Shown: positions 20,395-32,500, counted from the stretch's first letter. The stretch is DNA of 64,000 nt from Flammeovirgaceae bacterium (GCA_016712035.1 JADJRT010000002.1:1-64000); one strand, 5' to 3'. Notes: generated by a model from the letters alone, not told the origin. Numbers and translations: made by a program.

Positions 20395-21421
20395 TTATGC
20401 CTGCCATCCATGCGCTTCACGCACTTTAATCATAGTAGCCAAAATATCATTCCACGTCTGCTGACGATTCATTACTTCATTGGGGAACATACAACCATCC
20501 CAACAAATATGTTTGAATGCTTTCGTGAGTTTTCCATTTTCATCGCGCAGCCAATAGCCAGCATCATGCACAATGTCTAACTTTCCATTAGGATCTGTTG
20601 CCTGGCAATGACGACCGGTTTTATCATGCGAACCTGAACCAAACACAGACCCATCATTTTGCGCCACGTGGAAATCAAGTGTCCAGGGTCGTAAGGCTTT
20701 TGTTAAAGTTTTCAAAGCCTCATTTAATGCGTTCTTATCCTTCCAATCAAAATCTTTGGCAGGATGCGATCGTCAGGACTATTGTACCCCATAGTATATA
20801 ATAGAGTATGCGCCATGTCGGCCTGAAAGCCCATGTTTGGTCGATCTACTTGTTCCATCGTATTCAACATCGCTTTCCAACTATGCATGCCGCCCCAACA
20901 AATTTCACCTTCGGCTGCTAATTTCTCGCCAAAGTCTGCCGCAACATCACACGCTTCGCGAAATGTTTGTGCAATCAGTTTTGTATTACCCACCGGATCG
21001 GCCGCCCATTTTTCAGGCGAGCTTGCCGAATCGATGCGCACCACTCCGTAAGAGCGAACCCTAACTCTCCCAAACGTTTTCCAAACTCGCACGACTTGCG
21101 CACGGTATCAACAAATGTTTTTCGTTCTTCTTTGGTACCCATGGCAGGGCCACCCCAGATCGGTGCAACCAAACTTCCAACATTCAGCTTAAGACCTCTT
21201 AATTTATCAGCCAGCTTCTTGGTATCATCATCGGTAAATGTTTCAAGATCAATGTGCGGACCGAATAGTCCGAGATCAACACCATCAAACTTAACACCAT
21301 TCACTTCTGCATTGGCAGTGAGGTTTAACATAGTATCGAATGGAATGGCCGGTTCTGAATCGGGACCTTTTCCTACAACACCAGGCCAGGTAGCGTTGTG
21401 AATTTTGGGATAATTATTCAT
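20395..21421 (-). CDS. Sugar phosphate isomerase/epimerase-like TIM barrel, two frameshifts
   Basis: About 342 residues after joining three pieces. Start: MNNYPKIHNATWPGVVGKG, GVKFDGVDLGLFGPHIDLET, LKLNVGSLVAPIWGG. The middle frame gives DVAADFGEKLAAEGEICWGG, MHSWKAMLNTMEQVDRP and MGFQADMAHTLLYTMGYNSP. The last frame gives LRPWTLDFHVAQNDGSVFGS, RHCQATDPNGKLDIVHDAGY and TKAFKHICWDGCMFPNEV. Breaks lie near 21065 and 20720-20765. AP-endonuclease-2 type barrel with metal-ligand-like residues (EICWGG, ADMAHT, DFHVAQND, WDGCMF). Neighbours on both sides belong to the same unit. It is larger than the common epimerase and may be a dedicated keto-sugar isomerase; substrate unknown. Confidence 0.78.
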
Positions 21422-21470
21422 ACTATATGATTTAAGATTTAAAATTCAATAATTAAGATTCGGTTTTGTT

Positions 21471-21523
21471 GCCACTTATTCACAGATTTTGGTTTTTTGA
21501 ATTTTAATCAGTGAATCTGTGGC
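21471..21523. repeat. 18-bp imperfect inverted repeat
   Basis: GCCACTTATTCACAGATT (21471-21488) pairs with AATCAGTGAATCTGTGGC (21506-21523) at about 15 of 18 positions, between two genes of the same unit. Sequences with a CCACAGATT core are common small repeats in Bacteroidota; regulatory effect unknown. Confidence 0.45.
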
Positions 21524-21535
21524 TATTTTCTGCAT

Positions 21536-22758
21536 TTACAATTTCATGTCAGGATTTTTTGGACCAAAGTGTTTAAGCATAACGATGGGATCAGTTGTTG
21601 AAGGATTTGTAATCTTCACACCTTCGCGTGCTGCTTTTTCCGTAATGAAAAATTCATCATTGGTTAATTGTCCATAGCGAATCAATGCCGGTGTTTCAAC
21701 ATTCCAAACACCCATCTTGCCATGGCCTTGCATCAAAATGATTCCGTAGGCAGCACTATCTTTAATAGTTACCGTAGCACCTGGTGCAACGGTAAGTTCT
21801 TTTGCACTAAATGCATCCGACAAATAACAAACCCAGTTTTCCATATAGCCTGGGCTTTCATTTCTTTTACTGAACGTACAGGCTTCGGTGCCATGAAACG
21901 AGTTTGAAGAATATTAGGATCAACATTCAATTCCCAATCAAGCACGTCAATTAACTCATCGTAATCGCCAATTTTATCTTTCGGGGTTCCATTCCATAAC
22001 AACTCTTCGGGAATGATTGCTTCATTCACCAATGATTGATACATCGCAAATACATCCGATGCCTTTTGTGGTTCATAGGTACACATGCTACCCGGTGCGT
22101 GAAGCATACCCGGAGGTACATCCCAACCGGTACCCGGTTCAAGTTTAAAGGCAGATGAAAAGTTTGTGATCTTGTTATCGCCTTTTGTGAAGTTTACAAG
22201 GCACTCGCGAATTTGTGCTTTGGTAGTGCCTGGTGAAATTCCAAAAAACGTATAGGGAAAATCACCGCCATGATTATTCAATTGCGGTGGAAAATAATAC
22301 GCCTCCGGTTTTCCTAACTGACCAATCAAAGCAGCCTTCTCATCATTGTGATGAACGTGGTGTGGCAGCGGACCCATGTTGTCAAAGAACTTTGAGTACA
22401 TCGGCCAGCTTTTATGTTTGTTCCATAACCGATCGCCAATGATCGCACCTTTCAATTCATCAATTACATCTTTTAATAAGAGAAGTATTTCAGTTGATCC
22501 ATCTTTAAATATTACCGGACTGAGACCCTCATGCTCTCCGGTGAGTGGACCATTTTTTGCAGGCGTTGTGGATGAGAGCCAACGTTCGTCAATACCACCC
22601 CGATTTCCACCAAGTATGTAATAGTCATCAGGGTGTAATTTGATTCTTCGGCCAGGCACACAAAACGAACGGGGCACCCAGGTTGGTGCTAATCGTAAAA
22701 TTCCTTTTCCCTGTTCCAAAGCTTTTGCTGCGAGACCAGTCTTCTTTGTAATATTCAT
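21536..22758 (-). CDS. Cupin-fold protein, possibly mannose-6-phosphate-isomerase-like; one frameshift
   Basis: About 407 residues from the ATG at 22758 (MNITKKTGLAAKAL); the longer upstream reading adds only an unlikely leader. Motifs: LAPTWVPRSFCVPGRRIKLH, DELKGAIIGDRLWNK, GPLPHHVHHNDEKAALIGQL, GKPEAYYFPPQLNNHGGDFP, LEPGTGWDVPPGMLHAPGS, then after a frameshift near 21840 YMENWVCYLSDAFSAKELTV, GIILMQGHGKMGVWNV. HHVHH, E and H in GMLHAPGS look like metal ligands of two cupin barrels, as in type I phosphomannose isomerases. A sugar isomerase acting with the neighbouring TIM-barrel proteins is likely. The frame loss is at about 21838-21845. Confidence 0.75.
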
Positions 22759-22801
22759 CTTGAAAAGTTTATGTTTTATTAAATCAATTACCCCCTTCCC
22801 G

Positions 22802-23831
22802 CTACGGAAGAGAGGTGTGACCATGAATTACTTCAAGCTCAACATCATAAACCCGACTTGCTCCAGGCTCAATCAGAATTAGCTCCTTTTGCTCGCGCGC
22901 TTTGGCTTGACCGATTACCTTATTTGTTCCTGGCTCAATGCCCACAACGTACTCACCCTTACCCCAATGTTGCCAGTTAGTAAGCCATGGCAATTGTTTT
23001 TTAGAAAAACGAATTGACACCCAGATCAAGTTTATTATTATAGACGCCCCCACACATGCCCGCCTCATCCGCAACCACATCGATGAAGGCAACATCTTCC
23101 CCACTACCACTATGATGATCGAGTGGTGCAGGGCATTTTTTGTAATCATAGCCAGTCTTAAAAATTCTGCTGTCATTCATTCTCGCCTCTAACTCACCTT
23201 TCCAAATTAATTCAGCTCCCTCATCTACCAAGGGCCAACCAAAATTGAAATGGTATAATAACATGTGTGGTGCAGCAGTATTCGCCCGGTTTACTATTTC
23301 ATCATGAATATGGATAGAAGATTTTCCAAGTGTTCCGGAGATGGTGCGTCTCAATTCCAGACTTGGACCAAAGATTTTTGTTTCCTTGATTTTGCCTGTA
23401 ATGCTAAAATCCAACTTGCCGATTGCAGGATCAGGCTGAATGATTGACAAAATCTCAGCCGGTGAATTGCTAATTAATCCATGAAGTCCACGTTCGCCGA
23501 ATGAATCTTCTTCCGGGCCGCCGATATGACTGAGTCCGCAAGTCACAAGCAGCCCCCCACCAAATGTTCTAAGCCAGTCAATGCCTTGATGTGAAAATGG
23601 TTGTGGTGATGTAATACCGAGATGACTAAGCCAAGCGATACTATACTGATTATAAAAGGCATCAGCAATATCCATCGCACGATCCAGAACTACTTTGTAT
23701 CGCAACCCGGTTCCGGTATTTATCCAGGCTATGCGAGTACCGCGTCCGGCTCCATTATCAATAACAGAAGTTTCAATGCCGCCTACTTGCGCATGATTAG
23801 AAATTTTATCGATCCAGGGTAATGTTGCCAA
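22802..23831 (-). CDS. DUF4432 (aldose-1-epimerase-like) protein, one frameshift
   Basis: About 343 residues. The start (WIDKISNHAQVGGIETSVID, NGAGRGTRIAWINTGTGLRY, KVVLDRAMDIADAFYNQYSI, AWLSHLGITSP) is typical of DUF4432, a galactose-mutarotase-like fold. The second half has HMLLYHFNFGWPLVDEGAEL and PAPLDHHSGSGEDVAF, and after a frameshift at about 23001 (a six-T run) LPWLTNWQHWGKGEYVVGIE and a C-terminal YDVELEVIHG. The fold binds sugars and may interconvert anomers or isomers. It lies between the cupin gene and a DUF1080 gene on the same strand. No substrate can be assigned. Confidence 0.85.
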
Positions 23832-23864
23832 TGTTTCTATCTATTAAATTCTATAAACCATATC

Positions 23865-24015
23865 TCGGTCTGTGTGCTCGTTAACACTCGGCCTGTGTCT
23901 TTAGACCAAAATTTCCTTCCACGGTTCGTAATCTCCACGAATCCCTAATCCTAGGTCTGTGTCCCCACAGACCAAAATCCTACCTAACATAGTGGTCTGT
24001 GAGGACACAGACCAC
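23865..24015. repeat. Cluster of GGTCTGTG / CACAGACC hairpins
   Basis: Two perfect hairpins: GGTCTGTG-TCCC-CACAGACC (23953-23972) and GTGGTCTGTG-AGGA-CACAGACCAC (23992-24015), preceded by degenerate copies (CGGTCTGTGTG at about 23866, CGGCCTGTGTC at about 23889). It fills the gap between the DUF1080 stop and the DUF4432 start. The dense, related palindromes have the form of a REP-type array; in an mRNA they would protect the upstream transcript or lower expression of the downstream genes. Confidence 0.65.
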
Positions 24016-24019
24016 GGGA

Positions 24020-24766
24020 CTACTGTTTAATCATAATGTTTCGATACTCTACTTTCATAGGCGGTCCTACATGCACTTGTACGCCAATCAAACCAGCCAT
24101 TTTTCTGTTTACTTTATCATTGTCGGTAACATCACTCATTAAAATTCCATTTACATAATGCTGAAGTCTGTTTCCTTTTATAATCAAATGAACTTCGTTC
24201 CAATCTTCATCTTTAATAAAGTTTTTTAGTGAATCTCTATTCATCGATTTCACGACTTCCAGTTTCGTCCAGGCATTGTTCTTTACATTATCTTTTACGG
24301 CTGAATCTTTCTCGCCCGAATTAATTTTTGTTGTTTGGCCGCGGTAAGCAAGTGTTGTTCTGCCACGCTCTTCATAATTCTGTCCGGTGTAGCGAATCAT
24401 TCCATCGATGTCAGCCTGATAGCCTTTTAAGGCAAAGGGTACTTCGTTTATCTGTTCACTTCTGTAGTTGATACCGCTATTACCGTCTTTACTGATTTTA
24501 AATTCCAGCTTTAATTCAAAATCCTTTGGCTCACCACCACGCCAGATAATAAACGTGTTTGCTTTCAATAATTTATCGGGAGTGATCTCCCCAACCAGGC
24601 TACCATTTTCAACACGCCAGTAATTGGCATCGCCTTCCCATCCATTCAAGGTTTTACCATCAAAAATAGAAACAAAATCCTTTTTCCTTTGACCCGAAAC
24701 AAGCATTGGCATACTTATGATAAGCAAGCCAACTATCAAAAAAGAGAATCCAATATTAGTCTTCAT
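24020..24766 (-). CDS. DUF1080 (3-keto-disaccharide hydrolase-like) protein
   Basis: 248 residues, intact, with a signal sequence (GFSFLIVGLLIISMPMLVSG). Family motifs: VSIFDGKTLNGWEGDANYWR, ENGSLVGEI, WRGGEPKDFELKLEFKIS, NSGINYRSE, YQADIDG, WNEVHLIIKGNRLQHYVNGI, KMAGLIGVQVHVGPPMKVEY, RNIMIKQ. Intact and clearly of PF06439. Members hydrolyse glycosides whose sugar was first oxidised at C3. Its place right downstream of a cytochrome dehydrogenase gene (19 bases) fits that order of steps. Confidence 0.9.
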   Translation of the reverse strand: MKTNIGFSFLIVGLLIISMPMLVSGQRKKDFVSIFDGKTLNGWEGDANYWRVENGSLVGEITPDKLLKANTFIIWRGGEPKDFELKLEFKISKDGNSGINYRSEQINEVPFALKGYQADIDGMIRYTGQNYEERGRTTLAYRGQTTKINSGEKDSAVKDNVKNNAWTKLEVVKSMNRDSLKNFIKDEDWNEVHLIIKGNRLQHYVNGILMSDVTDNDKVNRKMAGLIGVQVHVGPPMKVEYRNIMIKQ

Positions 24767-24785
24767 TGGCCTTTACACATTATTT

Positions 24786-27437
24786 CTATTGTGCCTTTCC
24801 TTTATACACATCACCTTCTGGATTTCCACCTGCCACCATGTAGGCAACAAGGTCTTTGATTTCCTCATCATTCAATCCTCCCAATAAGCCTGGGAGCATC
24901 AAGGATACTTTGGAGAGTTTAGTTGAGACTACATCGACTTTAGGGATCTCGCGTAGCGATTGTGGTATAAACGGATTTTGAGAAACAAAGTATTTTCCTT
25001 CTTCTTCGTTGATCAGTCTCCCAACAATAGAACTACCATCTTTCATGGTAAATACAGTGGCGGCATATTGATCTGATACTTCCTTATTAGGATTAAGGGT
25101 GTGTTCCAAAATATCCTTTGATGAAAAGCGTGAACCTACCTGTGTCAGGTCGGGACCAATGGCACCCCCTTCGCCACGCATGCTATGGCACGAGCTACAC
25201 AATGTAGCATCAAACATATTTTTGCCAGTCTGAAAATCGCGATTTGTAAGTGGGCCATTTACAAGCGCAAGTGCTTCTTCCAACGTACGTCTTTTTCCGG
25301 GTCCTTTCGGCTGCGGACGATCAGCAAGGTCATTGCCGGATTCAGTTAATAGATCAGCCCCTGAAAGTTTATCGTAGTAACCGAATTTATCTGCGGGTGT
25401 ATGAGTCAATGCTTTTTTCCTCGCCTTATCGATAAAACCGATATAACTCACTCCGCCTTTGTAGGTAAAGGCATTCGCAATCCACTTGAAATATTTTTCG
25501 TGAAGCTCGGGAGTCCAACCTTCCGTGGCATCTGACAGAACCGTAGCCAGGTACGTTTGTTGTGCCGGTGGAACATTGGATAACATTCGTGCAATATCCA
25601 AACCATACTGAGGATTACGCATGATCAAATCAGATGACGCGCTTACCGTCTTATCCATTGGATCATCTTTCGCAGTTGCTAACAAAGTCAGCGTCTTCTC
25701 TACCGAGCCCGGTGCACCAACATAAACAAGTACTTTACTCAGTACGCGATCCAATTCATTGGATGATGAAGGATAATTTGGATTGAGGTAAGCTACTAAT
25801 TGATTTTTTGTTGCGCGTTCGGGTTTGCCCATTCTAAAAATCACAACTTCAACAGCACGAACAAGATCAATTTTCTGCGCAGGCGTAAGTTTTGTGAAGT
25901 CAATCTTAATTAATGCCTGAATCATTTTATCCCGCGATGCAGGCTTGCCCTGACGAGCCAGCGCGATCATAGCCTGCGTAAGAATTTGAGGATCTGTTTC
26001 TTTTAAGGCTCGCTCCTGCCATTCACTTACCGGTTGTTGCTCTACAGCAATGCGTGCTGCGTAGCGCACAAATCTGTCTTCGTGTTTTAGATTTGGCCAT
26101 GCAACATCCACGGCCCCGTTTTTTATTTCGTGATATTGTTCTAACGTTCTTCTCAATTGTTTCACTTCATTAACAGGAGTTGCAGCAATTGATGATGTCG
26201 ATACGTTTTCTGTCGCAGTAACGCGATATAAGTCAGATTCTAATCTTCTTCCACCGGTAAGAAAATACATGGCCCCATCAGGACCAATAGCACCATCGGT
26301 TAATGATAGTGGCGAACCTGATAAAAATTCTTCGGCCTCCGCTGAGTAGGAAGCGCCTTGCGGTGTAAGATGAATGGCGTAAATAATTCCAAAACTCCAA
26401 TCAAACGCAAACAAGGCACTACGATATTTATCTGGAAACTTTGCGCTTGAACCATTCATAAAATTGGTTGGCGAACCCTGACCTAATGTTAATCACGGGG
26501 GAAGATTATCAGGATACGAGGGTGACCATTTTCCATTACCGGTCCGCCATCCAAATTCAGAACCGCTGGTTACATGACAGATACGTGTGGGGCGATACCA
26601 GGGTGTACCAAAATCCCACTCCATGTCCGAATCATAGGTGAATAAATCACCGGCATCATTGAACGTGATGTCAAACTCATTTCTAAAACCCGCACCCACC
26701 AACTCCCATTTCTCTCCTAATGAATCTATGTGCGCAATCCAGCCACCTGGTGCTTTGCGACTATTAGCATGGCCGCGTGGGTCTTTAATCTGTGGAAACA
26801 AATTATCATCCTGCCAAACAGGAGGTAAACGATAAATATCAAACTTTGGAACATCCACATGATTACCTGCGGATATGTAAATAGATTTTTTATCGGGTGA
26901 TAGAATAATACTGTGTGGACCGTGTTCGCCCGGTTCGCCCTCAAATGATTTAATCAATGTTATTTTATCAAACTGATCATCGCCATCGGTATCTTGTAAC
27001 CGATAGAGTCCGGTGTTCTTATCAAAGTTTTTATCGCTGTTGTGGTTCACCATTACATACAAACTATTGAAGGCATACAACAAGCCTTGCGCAAAGCCCA
27101 TCCCCACTTTTAATGTTGTTGTATCCGCATTGCGATCGGCCTTAGAACCGATGATCAATTTCTCCACTTTCACTTTTGACGTGTCCCCTTGAGCAGGTAA
27201 CACAATACGATAGATGGCACCATACTGATCGGACGTAATCATCCGTCCCTGGTTATCAAAGGTCATGGCTACCCACGAACCTTGTTCGTTTTCGCCAGGA
27301 CTATATAAATGCTCGGCCTCAAAACCCGGCAATAGTTTCAACTTGTCAATTCTAGGGTTAGTAAGTTTATCAGGTTTTCTATTACAAGATGCTGCAACAA
27401 GACTGATAAAAAGGACTGATAAAAGGAATTTTGACAT
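24786..27437 (-). CDS. Membrane-bound-dehydrogenase-type propeller with cytochrome c domain (lipoprotein)
   Basis: About 883 codons. Lipobox-like LVAASC, a propeller (LLPGFEAEHLYSPGENEQGS, WVAMTFDNQGRMITSDQYGA, DGDDQFDKITLIKSFEG, GPHSIILSPDKKSIYISAGN), a HEAT-like helical part (ALKETDPQILTQAMIALARQ) and a C-terminal cytochrome c with CSSCH near residue 745. A TGA at about 26491-26493 splits it, yet both halves share a frame. The bases around it read PPVINIGQGSPTNF if one C is added to a five-C run and one A removed 14 bases later, the sequence expected in this family; so two compensating errors are likelier than a real stop. Probable surface sugar oxidation with electron transfer to haem. Confidence 0.85.
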
Positions 27438-27554
27438 AGCGGTGAGTCAGGTAATTGAGACTAGATAAATCTATTTTGAATGTACTGAAAAAGTATCACC
27501 GAACAACACGGTTTTAGTATAAATGGTAATTTGACCTTTTGTGTGCAGGTGCAA

Positions 27555-28424
27555 TCAAGAGCGATGTTTTACTAACATCTCATTAATAAGCAAAAATCCT
27601 TTTCGGCCATATCCCACGGTTGGGAATATTCGCGCCATACATTAATGGCATTCGCAAAATTTGGATCGTTGCGGGTAAATGCTTCAATGGTTAGCCAGCC
27701 CTTATATTTTACTTCGGCCAGCGCGGCAAATGTTTCATCCCACGGAATGTGTCCATCGCCCGGTGTACCCCGATCATTTTCACTGATGTGAACGTGCGCC
27801 AACACCGGAGCTATCATACGAATGGCATCGCCTATTTTCTTTTCTTCTATGTTGGCATGATGGGTGTCAAACATCGCTTTCACATTGGGATGATCTACCT
27901 TATTTACCAGTCGGGTCAATTGTTCCATCGTGTTGCACAGATAACATTCAAAGCGATTTAGTGCTTCGCAGGCTAATGTGATGTCGGCTTGTGCCGCATA
28001 TTCACCTGCAGTTCGTAAGACTTCCGCACTCCATTTATATTCAGAATCAGAAGGCGGATGGCGGTCAAGAAATATGGCAAATGCCGAGTGAAACGGTCCA
28101 CAAATAATTTTTGAACCTAGTACATGGGCGCAATCAATAGCTTCCTTTAAACGTACCACGGCTTTTTCACGAATAGCTTTTGACTCGCTGATGGGATTTT
28201 CGTCTGGTCCCAGACCCAACACGCACGTTGCCTCTAACTCCAGATTTTTCAGATGTGCTCCAAATTTTTTATAAGCATTGATGTCCCGCTCTTCCATAAA
28301 ACATTCAACACCATTGTACCCAATTTTCCTTAATCGCTCCCGTGACGGGAAGAAAATCCTCAGGCAAGCCACCCGACCAGGCTAATAGATTGAATCCAAT
28401 TTTTGTTTTTACTGTTTCTTTCAT
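27555..28424 (-). CDS. Ketose 3-epimerase / hydroxypyruvate-isomerase-like TIM barrel, two frameshifts
   Basis: About 290 residues. The true start is the ATG at 28424 (MKETVKTKIGFNLLAWSGGL PEDF, in a different frame from the body); the frame shifts near 28345. Body: IGYNGVECFMEERDINAYKK, GPFHSAFAIFLDRHPPSDSE, ACEALNRFECYLCNT, VKAMFDTHHANIEEK, AHVHISENDRGTPGDGHIPW and GWLTIEAF. The Glu, Asp, His and Glu metal ligands of D-psicose/D-tagatose 3-epimerases are all present. Near the 3' end one lost T in a five-T run replaces FLLINEMLVKHRS with a short false end; the corrected stop is at 27555. The enzyme probably epimerises a keto-sugar made by the neighbouring dehydrogenases. Confidence 0.83.
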
Positions 28425-28441
28425 GACTGATTCTTATGAGT

Positions 28442-29467
28442 TCATTTCAAATTATAGTCAGCAGGCTTAACGCCTTTTTTAAATTTATCGAAACCAAACA
28501 TGATTGGCTCATAGGTTCCAATAGTTTCCGCATCACTTTCTTCAGGTATCAGTCCTTCCATCTCCAATGCCCAGTAACTTGCATTTATTAACAATCTTCG
28601 AAGATCTGCACTTAACAAATCTATAGATGCCCCCATGGTAGTAGCAAAAATTCTTGCCGTTGTGCCGCAATCATTTTTGTAAGATGTAGTCCAGGCTACA
28701 GGCATGACTGATTTAGCATAACTAAGCGGGGCCTCGGCAGTCATACCCAAGGTTGATTGACCATGCAGTAATACATTGGTGTTTGGGTTTAACCCTGTTA
28801 CGGTATAAACATCGGTCGGTCCCCAGATATCCTTCACGCCTTTAAGAATAGGATGACTGGCCGACAATCCGTTTATGAGACCTCGCGTTCCTTCTGAACC
28901 ATGTACACCGTGGTGTGAAATCCATGTTTCACCTAATACCTGTCTGCCAAAACCGCCATTCCATTCCATATTTTTATTGTTGTAGCTATATTTAGCATAA
29001 ACACTTTCTTTATTGCGAGAATAAAGAAACGCGTGGGTAGAAGTGCGTAAGGCAACAATCGGTTTTCCAGACTGTAAATAATCAACAAAGTATTTCATTT
29101 GGTCATCTGGCAATTCGCGAAAGCGCATACACATAAAAAGGAGATCGGCTTTTTGAAGATGCTCCATCCCCGGAATGTTGGTTTGATTATTCGGATCAAT
29201 GGCTCCTGTTTTTGGGTCGATAGCAAAAATAACTGTACACGTGAAGCCATTCCGCTGCGATAAAATTTTCGCCATCATGGGTAGTGATTCTTCGGATCGG
29301 TATTCTTCTTCAGCACTTATAAAAACAATGTGCTTGCCTTTGCCAGGACCTTCTTTCCCTTCGTACCTAACCCATTGTTGCATAGGTTGAGCATATGAAG
29401 AAACCGATATAGTCAGTATCACCACAACACAAAACAAAAAGCTTGTAATCTGATTATTAGATTTCAT
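28442..29467 (-). CDS. ThuA-domain protein, secreted
   Basis: About 341 residues from the ATG at 29467, which begins a signal peptide (NNQITSFLFCVVVILTISVS). An upstream ATG at 29518 would add 17 residues. ThuA (glutamine-amidotransferase-like) fold: GKHIVFISAEEEYRSEESLP, MAKILSQRNGFTCTVIF, ADLLFMCMRFRELPDDQMKY, FVDYLQSGKPIVALRTSTHA, TWISHHGVHGSEGTRG. ThuA proteins belong to oxidative disaccharide use in alpha-proteobacteria, and one is fused to a dehydrogenase at 34095 in this window, which supports a shared pathway. Catalytic activity is not established for most members. Confidence 0.88.
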   Translation of the reverse strand: MKSNNQITSFLFCVVVILTISVSSYAQPMQQWVRYEGKEGPGKGKHIVFISAEEEYRSEESLPMMAKILSQRNGFTCTVIFAIDPKTGAIDPNNQTNIPGMEHLQKADLLFMCMRFRELPDDQMKYFVDYLQSGKPIVALRTSTHAFLYSRNKESVYAKYSYNNKNMEWNGGFGRQVLGETWISHHGVHGSEGTRGLINGLSASHPILKGVKDIWGPTDVYTVTGLNPNTNVLLHGQSTLGMTAEAPLSYAKSVMPVAWTTSYKNDCGTTARIFATTMGASIDLLSADLRRLLINASYWALEMEGLIPEESDAETIGTYEPIMFGFDKFKKGVKPADYNLK

Positions 29468-29519
29468 TTCTAAAATTTTAGAGAATTGATTCTTAAAAAC
29501 TAAACTAACCTTCAACACG

Positions 29520-32500
29520 TTATTTTTCCATGGGATGCTGTTTCAACAGTTCCTCTGGAGAATAGAAACCAGTTTTATTTTTGGTCGACTCGCGAACCGC
29601 TTTCACTTTGTCGGGAGAAATTGTCGCAGCCTTATTTCCAAATGCATTACGCACATAAGTAAGTACCGCAGCAATCTCTTCATCGTTGAGCATACCTTGG
29701 AAAGGAGTCATAGGCACTTGGCCCGGATACTCTTTTCCATTCACTTCCATCGGCCCATAGATTCCATTCAATGTAATTTTAATCAGGCGATCTTCATTAC
29801 CAAGCACCCAAGGTGTACCCACCAAAGGCGGAAATCCAGAAGCAGATAGGCCACCCCCATCGGGTTGATGACAGGTTGAACAAAATCCATCGCGGGCATA
29901 AATTGTTTTTCCAATGATGAACAACTCACGATCTTTTCCAGTGAGATGTGTTTGCACTTCTTCGTCCTTTTTCTCCTTCAGCGACATACCATTCAAATGT
30001 GCTATAGCTGTGGCATAGGCATCAACCATCCATTTATCCATTGGGTGTTTGCCAGCTTCTTCCACAATCGGCAACCCTACTTCCTTATCTAACCACGAGG
30101 CAGCCACCAACGCCTCAAGTCTAACCCGACCTTCATCATCTTGTGCAGCACGCATCAATAATTCCGGTTGATTTTTTATTTGATGTCCGCTATAGCGCAA
30201 CACACGCACTGCCGCTGCGCGTGCACGATAATCTTTTGATTGAAGAACCTGATGAAGGAGTTGTTCGTCAACTCTATCTAAACCCCAAGTTACCCACAGG
30301 GCTTCCAACACATGATGTTCATACCGTTCGTCTTCAATATTCAATTTAGCCACCCATGATTTTAGTTGAGGAATCACCTCACTGGCATCATGCGCTCTTA
30401 ATTCACGTCTGGTACGATAACGGGTTCTGAATTCAGGGAGTTTTAAATTTTCTAACAACTCAGGAATACTTGCACCCGCAACTTTAGCCGGTGTAACCAG
30501 CGGACGCGAAGGATAGGTAATGCGATACACACGACCGTGAACATGATCGCGCAGTGGGTCGCGTGCATTATGTTGCATGTGTCCAATTAAAATGTTGTGC
30601 CAATCAATCAGGTAAAGCGAACCATCGGGTGCAAACTCCATATCTACGGGCCGAAAATTTCGATCCGTTGATTTCACCAGATCCGCCCGATGGTGACTCT
30701 TGTACCCCGTGCTATCATCTTCCATCACATGTTGCTTCATTCCTAAAAACCCGATGGTATTATTAATAAGTAAGTCTCCTTGCACGTCATCTGGAAAATG
30801 TCTGCTTGATACAAACTCCAATCCCGAAGTTGGACGGACACGATGTTTTTCTTCAATCAGGTTAAATGATTTATGTGTTGAAACACCGTAACGAGGTTTA
30901 ATTGATCCAGGCATCATCCATCGCACATCAGGCCCTGAAGTTTCTGCAAAGAAATTTTGTCCCCAATCATCAAAACCAATGCCCCACGGGTTGGGAATGG
31001 CTAACTGAGCTACGCGCTCAAGGTGGTGACGCTGTGGCGCATACCGATAAAAGCCTCCATTAGTTGCGCGCACGGGTCCATACGATGTTTCAACATTGGT
31101 GTGCAAGAAAACTCCTTCGCCCATGTAAATGGCGCCTGATGGATCGGCTGCATATGCACTGTGTGCATGATGTGTATCGTGATCATCAAATCCACTCAGA
31201 ATAATTTCTTTCTTATCTGCCTTGTCGTCACCATCGGTATCGGTTAGTAAAACCAGGTTTGTTCCTTGCGATACATACACGCCTTCCGGAGCAAACTCAA
31301 ATCCAACGGGAAGATGCAGGCCTTCAGCAAATATGATTTGCTTATCTGCTTTACCATCTGCATTGGTGTCTTCCAGAATAATAAGTTTATCATTCGGTTT
31401 GCTATCACCCGGTTTGTAATGCGGGTAGCTTGGCATAGTAGCAACCCACAAGCGCCCCTTATTATCAAAAGACATTTGAACCGGGTTCGCTAAATCGGCA
31501 AACTCTTTTTCGGATGCGAAGAGTTCAATTTTATAACCGGGTGGCACACTGAGTTTATCGAGTGCGTCTTTTCCATAAAGGTAGTCAAGGCTGCCATTTT
31601 CTTTAGGATCAAAATTAGTTTCCACCGATGGAAGCTTAGAAGTATTTTGATCGGCAATACTGAGATCTAATTTTTCACCTTTTGCAGCGAGCCAGATAGC
31701 TGAATCGCGAATAGCAGTGAGCTCCCGGATTTTAGCAATCTCAAAAGGATAGTTATCCGGACCAAAGGGATCGTACCTGCGACCAAACACATGCACACCA
31801 TTAGGAATTTTATAATCATTGTGCCACATCCAGTTTTTCTCTGTCACGGCTGCATGAATCAAATTGCGATTTGCCCCGGCCTTTGATGATGCTTTTCCAA
31901 AAGCTTTATCTGCCAGCAAAGTTGAAAATTTCTGATATCCAGCATCGTTCAGTTGCGAACCATCGATCGTTAATGGCTCGTTGTTCTCATTATACCATTT
32001 GTTGCTCGGCTCCAATGCATCTATAAAGTGCACCTGATTTTTAATCGCCACTTCTTTCATTGCATTCGCGTAGATCGCAAGATTTTTGTTTTCCTTTTCG
32101 CCATTGGGCAGATCATACTTGTCCGATAAATTCTCGAAAGCAATAGGCGATACAAGAGCTAACTGCGGTGCGGACTTTCCATTATAGGTTTGTGTCCTGG
32201 TGTGTTTAATGAAAGCATCCAACTCCGCTTTATAATTTTCGAGCCCGGCTTCACCTTGAAATGATTCGTTGTATCCAAAAAAAGCAATGATGACATCCGC
32301 CTTCAATCGCGTAAGCCATTGATCCGGGGTTTCAAAAAAACCTTCGCTACCAGAAGGGTGAGCCAACTCGGTTTGAAATCTCTCGGCACCCGGAAAGGCC
32401 CACGGTGACTCCCGGCCAGAGTGTGGCCGAAACCCTGGCGTATCGCCACCATCGCACATGTTTCGAATGAACAGCAAACTATCGGGATAGCGCACCTGCA

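Noticed and set aside
20395..21421. Three separate small genes
   Set aside because: The pieces continue one isomerase-like barrel in order, with conserved text directly at each join.
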